Below the pieces are notes generated by a model. The model was not told where the DNA came from and did not search any database. It worked only from the letters and a program-made list of their open reading frames with translations. From Variovorax sp. PBL-E5 (lineage in GTDB: Bacteria; Pseudomonadota; Gammaproteobacteria; Burkholderiales; Burkholderiaceae_C): a DNA stretch of 64,000 bases. Location of the stretch: assembly GCF_901827185.1 (NCBI RefSeq), contig NZ_LR594671.1, positions 3,844,001-3,908,000 of the forward strand, read 5' to 3'. Position 1 is the stretch's first letter; each line of letters starts with the position of its first letter. Both the position numbers and the translations under genes were made by a program. Below are positions 27,163 to 35,521 of this stretch, piece by piece.

Positions 27163-28494
27163 ATGCCCTCTTCCACGCCCTCGATCACCGGCCTGCGCGT
27201 GATCCCTGTCGCCGGCCGCGACAGCATGCTGCTGAACCTCAGCGGCGCGCACGGCCCCTTCTTCACGCGCAACCTGCTGATCCTCACCGACAGCGCCGGC
27301 CGCACCGGCGTGGGCGAAGTGCCCGGCGGCGAGAAGATCCGCCAGACCCTCGACGACGCGCGCGAGCTGGTCGTCGGCCAGCCGATCGGCGCCCACCAGC
27401 GCGTGCTGCAGCGGATGCAGCAGAAGTTCGCCGACCGCGATGCCGGCGGCCGCGGCCTGCAGACCTTCGACCTGCGCACCACGATCCATGCCGTCACCGC
27501 GGTCGAATCGGCGCTGCTCGATCTGCTCGGCCAGCACCTGGAGGTGCCGGTGGCCGCGCTGCTCGGCGAAGGCCAGCAGCGCGACGCGGTCGAGATGCTG
27601 GGCTACCTGTTCTTCATCGGCGACCGCGACCGGAGCGAGCTGCCCTATGCGCGCGAACCCGAGGCCGACAACGCCTGGTTCCGGCTGCGGCACGAGAAGG
27701 CGATGACGCCCGACGCCGTGGTGCGCCTGGCCGAGGCCGCACGCGAGCGCTACGGCTTCAACGACTTCAAGCTCAAGGGCGGCGTGCTGCGCGGCGACGA
27801 GGAGATCGAAGCCGTCACCGCGCTGCACGCGCGCTTTCCGCAGGCGCGCGTGACGCTCGACCCGAACGGCGGCTGGCTGCTGAAGGACGCGGTGCGCCTG
27901 ATGCGCGACATGCGCGGCGTGGTCGCCTATGCCGAAGACCCGTGCGGCGCCGAGGACGGCTTCTCGGGCCGCGAGGTGATGGCCGAGTTCCGCCGCGCCA
28001 CCGGCCTGCCGACCGCCACCAACATGATCGCCACCGACTGGCGGCAGATGGCGCATGCGCTGTCGCTGCAATCGGTCGACATCCCGCTGGCCGATCCGCA
28101 CTTCTGGACGATGGCCGGCTCGGTGCGCGTGGCCCAGACCTGCCGCGACTGGGGCCTGACCTGGGGTTCGCATTCCAACAACCACTTCGATGTCTCGCTG
28201 GCCATGTTCACGCAGGTCGGCGCGGCCGCGCCGGGCCGCGTGACCGCCATCGACACGCACTGGATCTGGCAGGACGGCCAGCGCCTCACGAAGGAGCCGC
28301 TTCGCATCGAAGGCGGCCTGGTGCAGGTGCCGAAGAAGCCGGGCCTGGGCGTCGAGCTCGACATGGCCGAGGTCGAGAAGGCGCACCAGCTCTACCGGCA
28401 GCACGGCCTCGGCGCGCGCGACGATGCGGTGGCGATGCAGTGCCTGATCCCGGGCTGGACATTCGATCCCAAGCGCGCGGCCTTCGATCGCTGA
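27163..28494 (+). CDS. gudD: D-glucarate dehydratase
   Basis: A 443-residue enolase-superfamily dehydratase. It matches glucarate dehydratase from the N-terminal [20 protein letters not shown] and [20 protein letters not shown] through the Lys-x-Lys base [16 protein letters not shown], the metal site TLDPNGGW and the His base [15 protein letters not shown]. It converts D-glucarate to 5-dehydro-4-deoxy-D-glucarate in the cytoplasm. It is the first gene of a three-gene operon with an HpcH/HpaI aldolase and a tartronate semialdehyde reductase, which completes the glucarate route to pyruvate and glycerate. Confidence 0.93.
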   Translation: MPSSTPSITGLRVIPVAGRDSMLLNLSGAHGPFFTRNLLILTDSAGRTGVGEVPGGEKIRQTLDDARELVVGQPIGAHQRVLQRMQQKFADRDAGGRGLQTFDLRTTIHAVTAVESALLDLLGQHLEVPVAALLGEGQQRDAVEMLGYLFFIGDRDRSELPYAREPEADNAWFRLRHEKAMTPDAVVRLAEAARERYGFNDFKLKGGVLRGDEEIEAVTALHARFPQARVTLDPNGGWLLKDAVRLMRDMRGVVAYAEDPCGAEDGFSGREVMAEFRRATGLPTATNMIATDWRQMAHALSLQSVDIPLADPHFWTMAGSVRVAQTCRDWGLTWGSHSNNHFDVSLAMFTQVGAAAPGRVTAIDTHWIWQDGQRLTKEPLRIEGGLVQVPKKPGLGVELDMAEVEKAHQLYRQHGLGARDDAVAMQCLIPGWTFDPKRAAFDR

Positions 28495-28531
28495 ACGCGG
28501 TGCTCGCGCACCCATCCACCAAGGAGCCACC

Positions 28532-29323
28532 ATGAGAGAAAACCGCCTGCGCACGCTGTGGAAATCGGGCGGCGCCGCCGTCAACGGCTGGCTCGCCATT
28601 GCCAACAGCTTCTCGGCCGAGACGATGGCCCACCAGGGCTGGGACACGCTCACCATCGACCTGCAGCACGGCGTGATCGACTACCCGGCCATGGTCGGCA
28701 TGCTGCAGGCGATCTCGACCACCGACACGGTGCCGGTGGTGCGCGTGCCCTGGCTCGAGCCCGGCATCCTGATGAAGACGCTCGACGCCGGCGCCTACGC
28801 GGTGATCTGCCCGATGGTCAACACCCGCGAGGACGCGCAGAAGCTGGTGGCGTGGACGCACTACGCGCCGCGCGGCACGCGCAGCTTCGGCCCGGTGCGC
28901 GCGCTACTCTACGGCGGCGCGGACTATCCGCAGCAGGCCAACGACACCATCGTCACCTTCGCGATGATCGAGACCGCGCAGGCGCTCGAGAACCTCGACG
29001 ACATCCTCTCGGTCGAAGGGCTGGACGCGATCTATGTCGGCCCGTCGGACCTGTCGCTCGCGCTCGGCTGCAGGCCGGTGTTCGACGACGTCGATCCGAA
29101 GGCGGCCGAGGCCATCGCGCACATCATCGAACGTGCCAAGGCGCACGGCATCGTCGCCGGCATCCACAACGGCACGCCCGAAGGCGCGCTGGCGCGCATC
29201 GCGCAGGGCTTCCAGTTCGTCACCGTGAGTTCCGACGCGCGGCTCATGGCCGCCGGCGCGCAGCAGGTCATGGCGAAGATGCGTGCCGCACCGCCTCCCA
29301 CCGACTCCTCCTCCACCTACTGA
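28532..29323 (+). CDS. garL: HpcH/HpaI-family aldolase, probably 5-dehydro-4-deoxyglucarate aldolase
   Basis: A 263-residue class II pyruvate aldolase with WDTLTIDLQHGVIDYPAMVG (about 35-54, catalytic His in DLQHG), PVVRVPWLEPGILMKTLDAG and YVGPSDLSLALGC metal/phosphate segments. GarL cleaves 5-dehydro-4-deoxy-D-glucarate to pyruvate and tartronate semialdehyde. The assignment rests on its position between gudD and garR; the broad family also includes HpaI. Good ribosome-binding site AAGGAG before the ATG. Confidence 0.85.
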   Translation: MRENRLRTLWKSGGAAVNGWLAIANSFSAETMAHQGWDTLTIDLQHGVIDYPAMVGMLQAISTTDTVPVVRVPWLEPGILMKTLDAGAYAVICPMVNTREDAQKLVAWTHYAPRGTRSFGPVRALLYGGADYPQQANDTIVTFAMIETAQALENLDDILSVEGLDAIYVGPSDLSLALGCRPVFDDVDPKAAEAIAHIIERAKAHGIVAGIHNGTPEGALARIAQGFQFVTVSSDARLMAAGAQQVMAKMRAAPPPTDSSSTY

Positions 29324-29335
29324 AAGGACCTCGCC

Positions 29336-30220
29336 ATGAAGATCGGATTCATCGGCCTCGGCATCATGGGCGCGCCGATGGCGCTGCAACTGGTCAAGGC
29401 CGGCCACCAGCTCCACATCGTCCGGCGCAGCAAGGTGCGTCCCGAGATCGCGGCCGGCAACGCGATCGTCTGCGCGACGGCGCGCGAGGTCGCCGAGCAG
29501 ACCGAGGTCGTGATCCTGATGGTGCCCGACACGCCGGACGTGGCCTCGGTGCTGTTCGACAAGGACGGCGTGGCCGAAGGCCTCTCGGCCGGCAAGACCG
29601 TGATCGACATGAGCAGCATCTCGCCCATCGAGACCAAGGCCTTTGCGAAGAGGATCAATGAGCTCGGCTGCGAGTACCTCGATGCGCCGGTGTCGGGCGG
29701 CGAGGTCGGCGCCAAGGCCGCGAGCCTGACCATCATGGTCGGCGGCACCGAGGCCGCATTCGAGAAGGCACGGCCGCTGTTCGAATCGATGGGCAAGAAC
29801 ATCACGCTCGTCGGCGGCAACGGCGATGGGCAGACGACCAAGGTGGCCAACCAGATCATCGTCGCGCTCAACATCGCGGCGGTCGGCGAGGCGCTGCTGT
29901 TCGCGAGCAAGGCGGGCGCCGATCCGGCCAAGGTGCGGCAGGCGCTGATGGGTGGCTTCGCATCGAGCCGCATCCTCGAAGTGCATGGCGAGCGCATGGT
30001 CAAGCGCACGTTCGCACCGGGCTTTCGCATCGGGCTGCATCAGAAGGATCTCGGGCTCGCGCTGCAGGGTGCGCGCGCACTCGGCGTCGCGCTGCCGCAG
30101 ACGGCCGGCGCGGCGCAATTGATGCAGGCCTGCGCGGCCAACGGCTGGCAGGACCTCGATCACTCGGCGCTGGTGAAGGCGCTGGAGCTGATGGCGGCGC
30201 ACGAGGTCGCGAAGGGCTGA
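29336..30220 (+). CDS. garR: 2-hydroxy-3-oxopropionate (tartronate semialdehyde) reductase
   Basis: A 294-residue beta-hydroxyacid dehydrogenase. Motifs are the Rossmann GFIGLGIMGAPMALQLVKAG (about 3-22), the substrate-binding DAPVSGGEVGAKAASLTIMV (about 119-138) and the catalytic Lys in TTKVANQIIVALN (about 163-175). It reduces tartronate semialdehyde to D-glycerate with NAD(P)H, the last step of the glucarate route encoded by this operon. AAAGGA ribosome-binding site; 12 bases after the aldolase. Confidence 0.92.
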   Translation: MKIGFIGLGIMGAPMALQLVKAGHQLHIVRRSKVRPEIAAGNAIVCATAREVAEQTEVVILMVPDTPDVASVLFDKDGVAEGLSAGKTVIDMSSISPIETKAFAKRINELGCEYLDAPVSGGEVGAKAASLTIMVGGTEAAFEKARPLFESMGKNITLVGGNGDGQTTKVANQIIVALNIAAVGEALLFASKAGADPAKVRQALMGGFASSRILEVHGERMVKRTFAPGFRIGLHQKDLGLALQGARALGVALPQTAGAAQLMQACAANGWQDLDHSALVKALELMAAHEVAKG

Positions 30221-30228
30221 GCCAGGCC

Positions 30229-30245
30229 GTTAAGTGTCCGATAAG
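30229..30245 (+). promoter_or_regulatory. PmrA/QseB-like direct-repeat box upstream of the two-component operon
   Basis: GTTAAG-N5-GATAAG gives two half-sites one DNA turn apart (11 bases), as in PmrA and QseB boxes. A TAGACT -10-like hexamer follows 11 bases later (30257-30262). The same arrangement recurs at 32375, which supports binding by the response regulator encoded immediately downstream and therefore autoregulation. Confidence 0.6.
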
Positions 30246-30328
30246 CGATGAATGCCTAGACTCGCAGGCGTGACGACCCCAACCCCCGATCCCGAACGGG
30301 TGATCGACGCTCGACGCACGGAGCTCGC

Positions 30329-30988
30329 ATGCGGCTGCTGCTGATCGAGGACGACCGCATGATCGGCCGCGCCGTGTCGACCGGGCTGACCCATGCGGGC
30401 TTCGCCGTCGACTGGGTGATCGACGGCCGCGCCGCGGATCTTTCGCTGTCGGTCGGCCTCTACGACATCGCGGTGCTGGACCTTGGCCTCCCCGCGAAGG
30501 ACGGCATGGCGGTGCTGGCCACGCTGCGCGCCGCGGGCAACCGGATGCCGGTCCTGATCGCAACGGCCCGCGATGCGGTGGCCGACCGCATCGCCGGCCT
30601 CAACGCGGGCGCCGACGACTACATCGTCAAGCCCTTCGACCTCGACGAGCTGATCGCGCGCGTGCGCGCCGTGCTGCGCCGCCACGCGGCCGCCGCGTCG
30701 TCGCTGCTGGTGCACGGCAGCCTGGCGCTCGATCCCTTGCGCAAGACGGTCACCTGGCGAGACGCGCCGGTCGCGCTGTCGGCACGCGAGTTCGCATTGC
30801 TGGAAGTGCTGATGCAGCGTCCGGGCGCGGTGCTGTCGCGCAAGAAGCTCGAGGAGTCGATCTACAACTGGAACGACGACCTGGGCAGCAATGCCGTCGA
30901 GGTGCACATCCACCGGCTGCGCAGAAAACTCGGTGCCGACGTGATCCGAAACGTGCGCGGCGTGGGCTACTGCGTCGCCGCCGACTGA
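30329..30988 (+). CDS. OmpR-family response regulator (PmrA/QseB type)
   Basis: A 219-residue response regulator. The receiver domain has the acidic pocket LLIEDDRMIG, the phosphoacceptor Asp in AVLDLGLPAKDGM (about residue 51), Thr in LIATARDA and Lys in YIVKPF. The winged-helix output domain ends with NAVEVHIHRLRRKLGADVIR, typical of PmrA and QseB. The stop is immediately followed by the histidine kinase ATG. Direct-repeat boxes upstream of this gene and of the next transcription units suggest it controls itself and the envelope genes downstream. Confidence 0.92.
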   Translation: MRLLLIEDDRMIGRAVSTGLTHAGFAVDWVIDGRAADLSLSVGLYDIAVLDLGLPAKDGMAVLATLRAAGNRMPVLIATARDAVADRIAGLNAGADDYIVKPFDLDELIARVRAVLRRHAAAASSLLVHGSLALDPLRKTVTWRDAPVALSAREFALLEVLMQRPGAVLSRKKLEESIYNWNDDLGSNAVEVHIHRLRRKLGADVIRNVRGVGYCVAAD

Positions 30989-32341
30989 ATGCCGCCGATG
31001 CGGTCGCTCGAGCGCCATCTGCTGGCCTGGGTGCTCGGCGCGCTCAGCCTCGGCGCCATGCTGCTCGTGCTGGCCTCGTACCTCGTGACGCTCGATGAAA
31101 TGAGCGAGGTCTTCGACGACAACCTGCGTCAGGTCGCACTGGCACTGGCCGACTCGCGCGAAGCCCTGCAGCGCGGCGACGCCGCGCAGCGCCACGCAGC
31201 CCTGCCCAAGGTCTACGAGGAACACGGCGACTTCGACTTCACGACGGCGGTCTGGGATCTTGCGGGGAACCGGCTCTCGATCTCCGGCCCGAATGCGAAC
31301 CTGCCCTTCAGCGCCGCCAGCGGCCTGTCGCGGATCGGCAAGGGCGAGCAGGCCTGGCACGTCTACACGATCGTGAGCGGCGATCGCGTCGTGCAGGCGG
31401 CGCAGCGCGCCTCGTCGCGCCGCCTGCTGGCCGCAGAGGCCGCGTCGAAACTGCTGATTCCCGTGCTGGGGTTGACGCTCCTCATCGGCGGCCTGCTGGT
31501 GGTCGCGCTGCGCCGCGGCCTCCGGCCTCTCGACACCGCGGCCAACGACGTGGCGGTGCGCAGCGCGGTCTCGCTCGACCCGATCGACACCGCGGGTGTG
31601 CCGCTCGAAATCCATCCGCTGATCCGCTCGATCAACGGCCTGATGCAGCGGCTGGCCGAGGCGTTCACCGTGCAGCGCCAGTTCATCGCCGATGCCGCCC
31701 ATGAACTTCGTTCGCCGGTGACGGCGCTGCGCCTGCAGCTGCAACTGCTGGAGCGTGTGCAGGACGAGGCGGGCCGCACTCGTGCCATCGGCGAACTGAA
31801 GCTCGGCGTGGAGCGCACGCAGCGGCTGATCGCGCAGCTCCTGGATCTTTCGCGCGTCGATCCCGACGGCCGCGCGCAGCTGCGGCAGCCGGTGGACCTT
31901 GCGGAGCTGGCACAGGCGGCGGTCGTCAAGCGCAGCGTGGAAGCCGAGCACAAGGGCATCGACCTCGGCGCCGACGCGCCGGCGACAGTCACCATCGACG
32001 CCGATCCCGACCAGCTCGCGGTGCTGCTGGACAACCTGATCGGCAATGCGATCCGCTACACGTCGCCGGGCGGCCGCGTCGACGTGCGCGTGGCCCGGCT
32101 GGAAGGCCGCCCGATGCTGCAGGTGATCGACAACGGGCCCGGCATCGCGGAGGCCGAGCGCGAAAGGGTGCTCGATCGCTTCTATCGCGGCGAGGCGCGG
32201 CAGCGCGACGGCGATGTGCCCGGCAGCGGCCTGGGCCTGGCCATCGTCAGTGCGATCGCGCAGCGCCATGGGGCGCAGCTCAGCCTGCGTGCCGCGGCGC
32301 CGCTCGGCGGGCTCGAGGCCAGAGTCGTCTTCGCGACTTGA
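30989..32341 (+). CDS. Membrane sensor histidine kinase (PmrB/QseC type)
   Basis: A 450-residue sensor kinase. Two transmembrane helices (about 12-32 and 153-174) flank a periplasmic sensor domain of about 120 residues. A HAMP-like linker follows, then the H-box FIADAAHELRSPVTALRLQ (His near 241), the N-box LDNLIGNAIRYTSPGG and the G-boxes IDNGPGIAEAERE and GSGLGLAIVSAIAQRHG. The ATG abuts the response-regulator TGA. The acidic periplasmic residues (DEMSEVFDD) could take part in metal or cationic-peptide sensing, but that is speculative. Confidence 0.92.
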   Translation: MPPMRSLERHLLAWVLGALSLGAMLLVLASYLVTLDEMSEVFDDNLRQVALALADSREALQRGDAAQRHAALPKVYEEHGDFDFTTAVWDLAGNRLSISGPNANLPFSAASGLSRIGKGEQAWHVYTIVSGDRVVQAAQRASSRRLLAAEAASKLLIPVLGLTLLIGGLLVVALRRGLRPLDTAANDVAVRSAVSLDPIDTAGVPLEIHPLIRSINGLMQRLAEAFTVQRQFIADAAHELRSPVTALRLQLQLLERVQDEAGRTRAIGELKLGVERTQRLIAQLLDLSRVDPDGRAQLRQPVDLAELAQAAVVKRSVEAEHKGIDLGADAPATVTIDADPDQLAVLLDNLIGNAIRYTSPGGRVDVRVARLEGRPMLQVIDNGPGIAEAERERVLDRFYRGEARQRDGDVPGSGLGLAIVSAIAQRHGAQLSLRAAAPLGGLEARVVFAT

Positions 32342-32374
32342 CGCACGAGCGCCGCCTGACACACGCGTGAGGGC

Positions 32375-32391
32375 GTTAAGGCTCCGATAAG
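32375..32391 (+). promoter_or_regulatory. Second PmrA/QseB-like direct-repeat box
   Basis: GTTAAG-N5-GATAAG is repeated here with both hexamers identical to the box at 30229, again with an -10-like CAGACT (32403-32408) 11 bases downstream. It precedes the COG4705-like membrane protein gene, which is therefore a probable target of the adjacent response regulator. Confidence 0.65.
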
Positions 32392-32476
32392 CCCCCATCT
32401 GCCAGACTGGACGCCAGCGTCGGACCCGAGGCCCGACAGATCGCGCCGGTCACGGCCATTGCCAGGAAAACCCCCG

Positions 32477-33265
32477 ATGAAAAGAGATGCATCCAGCAAC
32501 ACGCAGCCCGCCGCGGACCGATGGCAGAAGGTGCCGGAAATCACGCTGGCGTTCTGGTTCATCAAGATCATGGCGACGACCCTGGGTGAAACCGGCGGCG
32601 ACGCAGTGACGATGTCGATGAACCTGGGCTACCTCGTGGGGACGATCATCTTCGCGAGTGTCTTCATCGTGGCCGTCGCGGCCCAGATCCGCGTGAAGCG
32701 TTTCCATCCGTACCTCTACTGGGCCGTGATCATCGCGACGACGACGGCGGGAACGACGCTGGCGGATTTCATGGACCGGTCGCTGGGCATCGGCTATGCC
32801 GGCGGATCGTCCATCCTTCTCGCGCTTGTGCTGGCCTCGATCGGGCTCTGGCATCTGACGCTCGGCTCCGTGTCGGTCAAGTCCATCACTTCGCCGGTCG
32901 CGGAGATCTTCTATTGGGTGACGATCATGTTCTCCCAGACGCTGGGCACGGCCCTGGGCGACTGGGCGGCGGACAGCGCCGGCCTGGGCTACGAAGGCGG
33001 AGCCCTTGTCTTCGCTGCAGGGCTCGCGCTCGTGGCGGTCTGCTATTTCCGGACCCGGGTTTCGAGGACCCTGCTCTTCTGGATGGCCTTCATCCTGACC
33101 CGCCCTCTCGGCGCGACGGTCGGCGATCTGCTGGACAAGCCGCTGGCACAAGGCGGCTTCGCATTGAGCCGGTATTCGGCCACGGCCGTGCTCGCCGCCA
33201 TCATTCTCGCGAGCGTCTTCCTCATGACGCGAAGGACCGAAGCATCGCCGGGGAACGGGCGCTGA
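32477..33265 (+). CDS. COG4705-like multi-pass membrane protein
   Basis: A 262-residue membrane protein with about eight hydrophobic segments and internally repeated motifs: FWFIKIMATTLGETGGDAV, IIATTTAGTTLADFMDR, IMFSQTLGTALGDWAADSA and ILTRPLGATVGDLLDKPL. Each repeat pairs a helix with a T-L/x-G-x-x-x-G-D turn. Proteins of this type (COG4705) are uncharacterised and often sit beside two-component systems. The ATG at 32477 has AGGAAAA upstream. The preceding direct-repeat box suggests control by the upstream response regulator. Confidence 0.8.
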   Translation: MKRDASSNTQPAADRWQKVPEITLAFWFIKIMATTLGETGGDAVTMSMNLGYLVGTIIFASVFIVAVAAQIRVKRFHPYLYWAVIIATTTAGTTLADFMDRSLGIGYAGGSSILLALVLASIGLWHLTLGSVSVKSITSPVAEIFYWVTIMFSQTLGTALGDWAADSAGLGYEGGALVFAAGLALVAVCYFRTRVSRTLLFWMAFILTRPLGATVGDLLDKPLAQGGFALSRYSATAVLAAIILASVFLMTRRTEASPGNGR

Positions 33266-33308
33266 CATCCGGGCGATGCAAGCACCCTGCCTTGCAGCTG
33301 ACTCGGGC

Positions 33309-33325
33309 GTTCAGCTTGCTTTCAC
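33309..33325 (+). promoter_or_regulatory. Weaker third direct-repeat box
   Basis: GTTCAG-N5-TTTCAC is a degenerate version of the boxes at 30229 and 32375, with a TAGAGT -10-like hexamer (33336-33341) 10 bases downstream. It lies in the 83-base gap before the small membrane protein gene. Similarity in layout is clear but base matches are fewer. Confidence 0.35.
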
Positions 33326-33348
33326 ACCCGGCTCCTAGAGTCCGGTCC

Positions 33349-33798
33349 ATGCTGACTCTGCGGATCCGTCGCCTCATTGCAAAGCACTGCATGGGGTGGT
33401 GTGTCCTCGGCATCGCGCTCGCGGTGCTGCAGCCTTTCATCGGTGCGCACTTCTGCCAGGACGGCCTGGAGAACGAAGGCGAGTTCTTCATCCGCAGCCC
33501 GAGCACGGCCGCCTTCTTCGAGCCCGACCAGCGCGCAGGCCATCAGGCCGATCGCGAGACCACGCTCTTCGCGTCCTCGGCGGCGAGCATCGACGTGCCG
33601 CATGCGCTGCAGCAGGGCATCGACGGACTGATGGCCCTGGTGCTGCTTCTGCTGCCGCTGACGGTCCTGCTGCTGCGGCCCGGGCAGCGCGTGCGCAGCG
33701 GCCCCGCGCAGCGGGTTCCCAACACCAGCGGCGCCCCGCCGCCCGCGGCGCCCTGGCGCCGCCAGCCGCCGGAGACCGCGCCCCCTTTCGCGACCTGA
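33349..33798 (+). CDS. Small membrane protein of unknown function
   Basis: A 149-residue protein. It has one N-terminal hydrophobic segment (CMGWCVLGIALAVLQPFIGA, about 14-33), a short hydrophilic loop with Cys (HFCQDGLENEGEFF), a second hydrophobic segment (LMALVLLLLPLTVLLLRPG, about 93-111) and a Pro/Arg-rich tail. No family recognised. It lies between the COG4705-like gene and the lipid-modification operon, preceded by a weak direct-repeat box. The long arginine- and proline-rich tail makes the C-terminus less certain as real protein. Confidence 0.55.
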   Translation: MLTLRIRRLIAKHCMGWCVLGIALAVLQPFIGAHFCQDGLENEGEFFIRSPSTAAFFEPDQRAGHQADRETTLFASSAASIDVPHALQQGIDGLMALVLLLLPLTVLLLRPGQRVRSGPAQRVPNTSGAPPPAAPWRRQPPETAPPFAT

Positions 33799-33876
33799 CC
33801 GACGGCGCCGCACGGCGCCGAGGCCCTGCTGCGCGCCGCGCGGCCGGCACCTGTTCATGGCCGGAGATATTTCAAC

Positions 33877-34509
33877 GTGATTCAATTCCTCGACGCGAGA
33901 GCACTCGACCTCGCACTGTTCCCATGGCTGGCCGCGGGCTATCACCCGAGTCCCTGGCTGCTGCCTCTCGTGCCCGCGATCGCCGTCGGCGGACCCTGGC
34001 TCTGCGTGGCAATCATGGGATGGGTCGCCTGGCGCCAGCCTGCGCAACGCGGCTATGTGATGGCCATGCTGGTGGCCTGCGCGGCCGCCGGCGTGGCGGC
34101 GCATGCGATCGCGACGGCGCTCGATCTGCCGCGTCCCTTCATGCTCGGCCTGAGCCCGGCCTACATCGCGCACGGTGCACGCGGATCGATGCCGAGCGCG
34201 CATGCGAGCGTGATGTTCACGATCGCGCTCGCCTTCGCGCTGCGCCCCGGCCTGCGGAACTTCGCCATCGCGAGCGCACTGGCAGCGGTCGTCACGGGAT
34301 GGGCACGCATTTATGTGGGCGTCCATTTTCCGACGGACATCGTGGCCGGGCTGCTGCTGGCCCTCGTCATCGTGGCGCTCTTCGAGATCGTGCGCAGGCT
34401 GTGCCGGCGCTACCTCGGGCCGGTCATCGCGCGCGACGGCCTGCACGTGCGACCGCCGGCCGACGAAGCCGGCGAGCCCGTCGTCCAGAGAGACCGGCGA
34501 CATGCGTGA
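33877..34509 (+). CDS. PAP2-superfamily membrane phosphatase
   Basis: A 210-residue integral membrane phosphatase with the PAP2 triad: LDLPRPF (motif 1, with the usual upstream Lys not obvious), RGSMPSAHASVMFT (motif 2, His) and WARIYVGVHFPTDIVAGLL (motif 3, Arg-x5-His-x3-Asp). It should dephosphorylate a lipid phosphate such as undecaprenyl pyrophosphate or lipid A. The start is GTG at 33877 with GGAG 10 bases upstream. It overlaps the next gene by 8 bases and opens the envelope-modification operon. Confidence 0.87.
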   Translation: MIQFLDARALDLALFPWLAAGYHPSPWLLPLVPAIAVGGPWLCVAIMGWVAWRQPAQRGYVMAMLVACAAAGVAAHAIATALDLPRPFMLGLSPAYIAHGARGSMPSAHASVMFTIALAFALRPGLRNFAIASALAAVVTGWARIYVGVHFPTDIVAGLLLALVIVALFEIVRRLCRRYLGPVIARDGLHVRPPADEAGEPVVQRDRRHA

Positions 34510-35521
34510 TCCCGTGAACACGACCGGCGGCAGGGTCGACATCGCGCGCAGCGAGAAGCCCGCGCACCCGGCGGCGGGCCGCAGCCTGTCCTGCGTGATT
34601 CCCTGCTTCAACGAAGGCGGCAACCTGACCGAGCTGCTCTCGCGGCTCGAAGAACTCCTGTGGCGCACGCACATGGCGTGGGAGATCATCGTGGTCGACG
34701 ACGGCAGCACCGACAACACGGTCGCCGTCGCCGCCGAATGGTGCGAGCTGTCGGGATTCCGGTGCATCTCGCTCTCGCGCAACTTCGGCAAGGAGGCGGC
34801 GATCACGGCCGGCCTGAGCGCGGCGCGCGGCGATGCGGTGGTGGTGCTCGATGGCGACCTGCAGCATTCACCCTTGCTGATCACCACCATGATCGACCAC
34901 TGGCTGGGCGGCGCCGATGTCGTCTATGCGGTGCGCGAGGAACGCACCGACGAAAGCGCGCTCAAGCGTTTCGGCACCGGCCTGTTCTACCGGATGGTGA
35001 ACGACTCCGACCGCTTCGCGCTGCCGAAGGACGCGGGCGACTTCCGCCTGATGGACCGCAAGGTGGTGGACGCGCTGCTGAGCCTGCCGGAGCGCAGCCG
35101 CTTCATGAAGGGCCTCTATGCATGGGTCGGCTTCAAGGCCGTCGCGCTGCCCTATGTCCCGCATCCGCGCAAGGAAGGCGTCAGCAGCTTCAATGCGCTG
35201 CGCCTCTTCAATTTCGCGATCGACGGGCTGACCTCCTTCACCACCTGGCCGCTGCGCATGGTCAGCGTGGTGGGCCTGCTGCTGGCGGTGCCGGCCTTCG
35301 CCTACGGCGCCTACCTGGTCATCGACCACGAGATCAACGGCAACGACGTGTCGGGCTGGACCACCATCGTCGTCAGCCTGATGTTCTTCATCGGCATCCA
35401 GATGATCTCGACCGGCATCGTCGGCGAATACGTGGCCCGCATCTTCGAGGAAGTGAAGGGCCGGCCGCTCTACATCGTCAAGAAGGAACTGGGCCAGGGC
35501 CTGGACGCGGTCCAGCCATGA
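34502..35521 (+). CDS. ArnC/DPM1-like polyprenyl-phosphate glycosyltransferase
   Basis: A 339-residue family 2 glycosyltransferase. The catalytic domain has SCVIPCFNEGGNLTELL, IIVVDDGSTDNT and VVVLDGDLQHSP (DxD-like), and two C-terminal transmembrane helices (about 258-280 and 293-315) precede GIVGEYVARIFEEVKGRPLY, the ArnC/GtrB-type ending. Such enzymes load a sugar onto undecaprenyl phosphate at the inner membrane. Neighbours suggest an amino sugar destined for lipid A, as with FlmF2 (Francisella) or LgmA (Bordetella). It overlaps the ArnT-like gene by 4 bases. Confidence 0.9.
   Translation: MRDPVNTTGGRVDIARSEKPAHPAAGRSLSCVIPCFNEGGNLTELLSRLEELLWRTHMAWEIIVVDDGSTDNTVAVAAEWCELSGFRCISLSRNFGKEAAITAGLSAARGDAVVVLDGDLQHSPLLITTMIDHWLGGADVVYAVREERTDESALKRFGTGLFYRMVNDSDRFALPKDAGDFRLMDRKVVDALLSLPERSRFMKGLYAWVGFKAVALPYVPHPRKEGVSSFNALRLFNFAIDGLTSFTTWPLRMVSVVGLLLAVPAFAYGAYLVIDHEINGNDVSGWTTIVVSLMFFIGIQMISTGIVGEYVARIFEEVKGRPLYIVKKELGQGLDAVQP

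Noticed and set aside
23737..28656. A 1639-codon open frame on the minus strand
   Set aside because: It runs antisense to the VOC, Bug, chemoreceptor and gudD genes and reflects the GC-rich third positions of those genes. It has low-complexity Arg/His/Gly-rich content and no domain.
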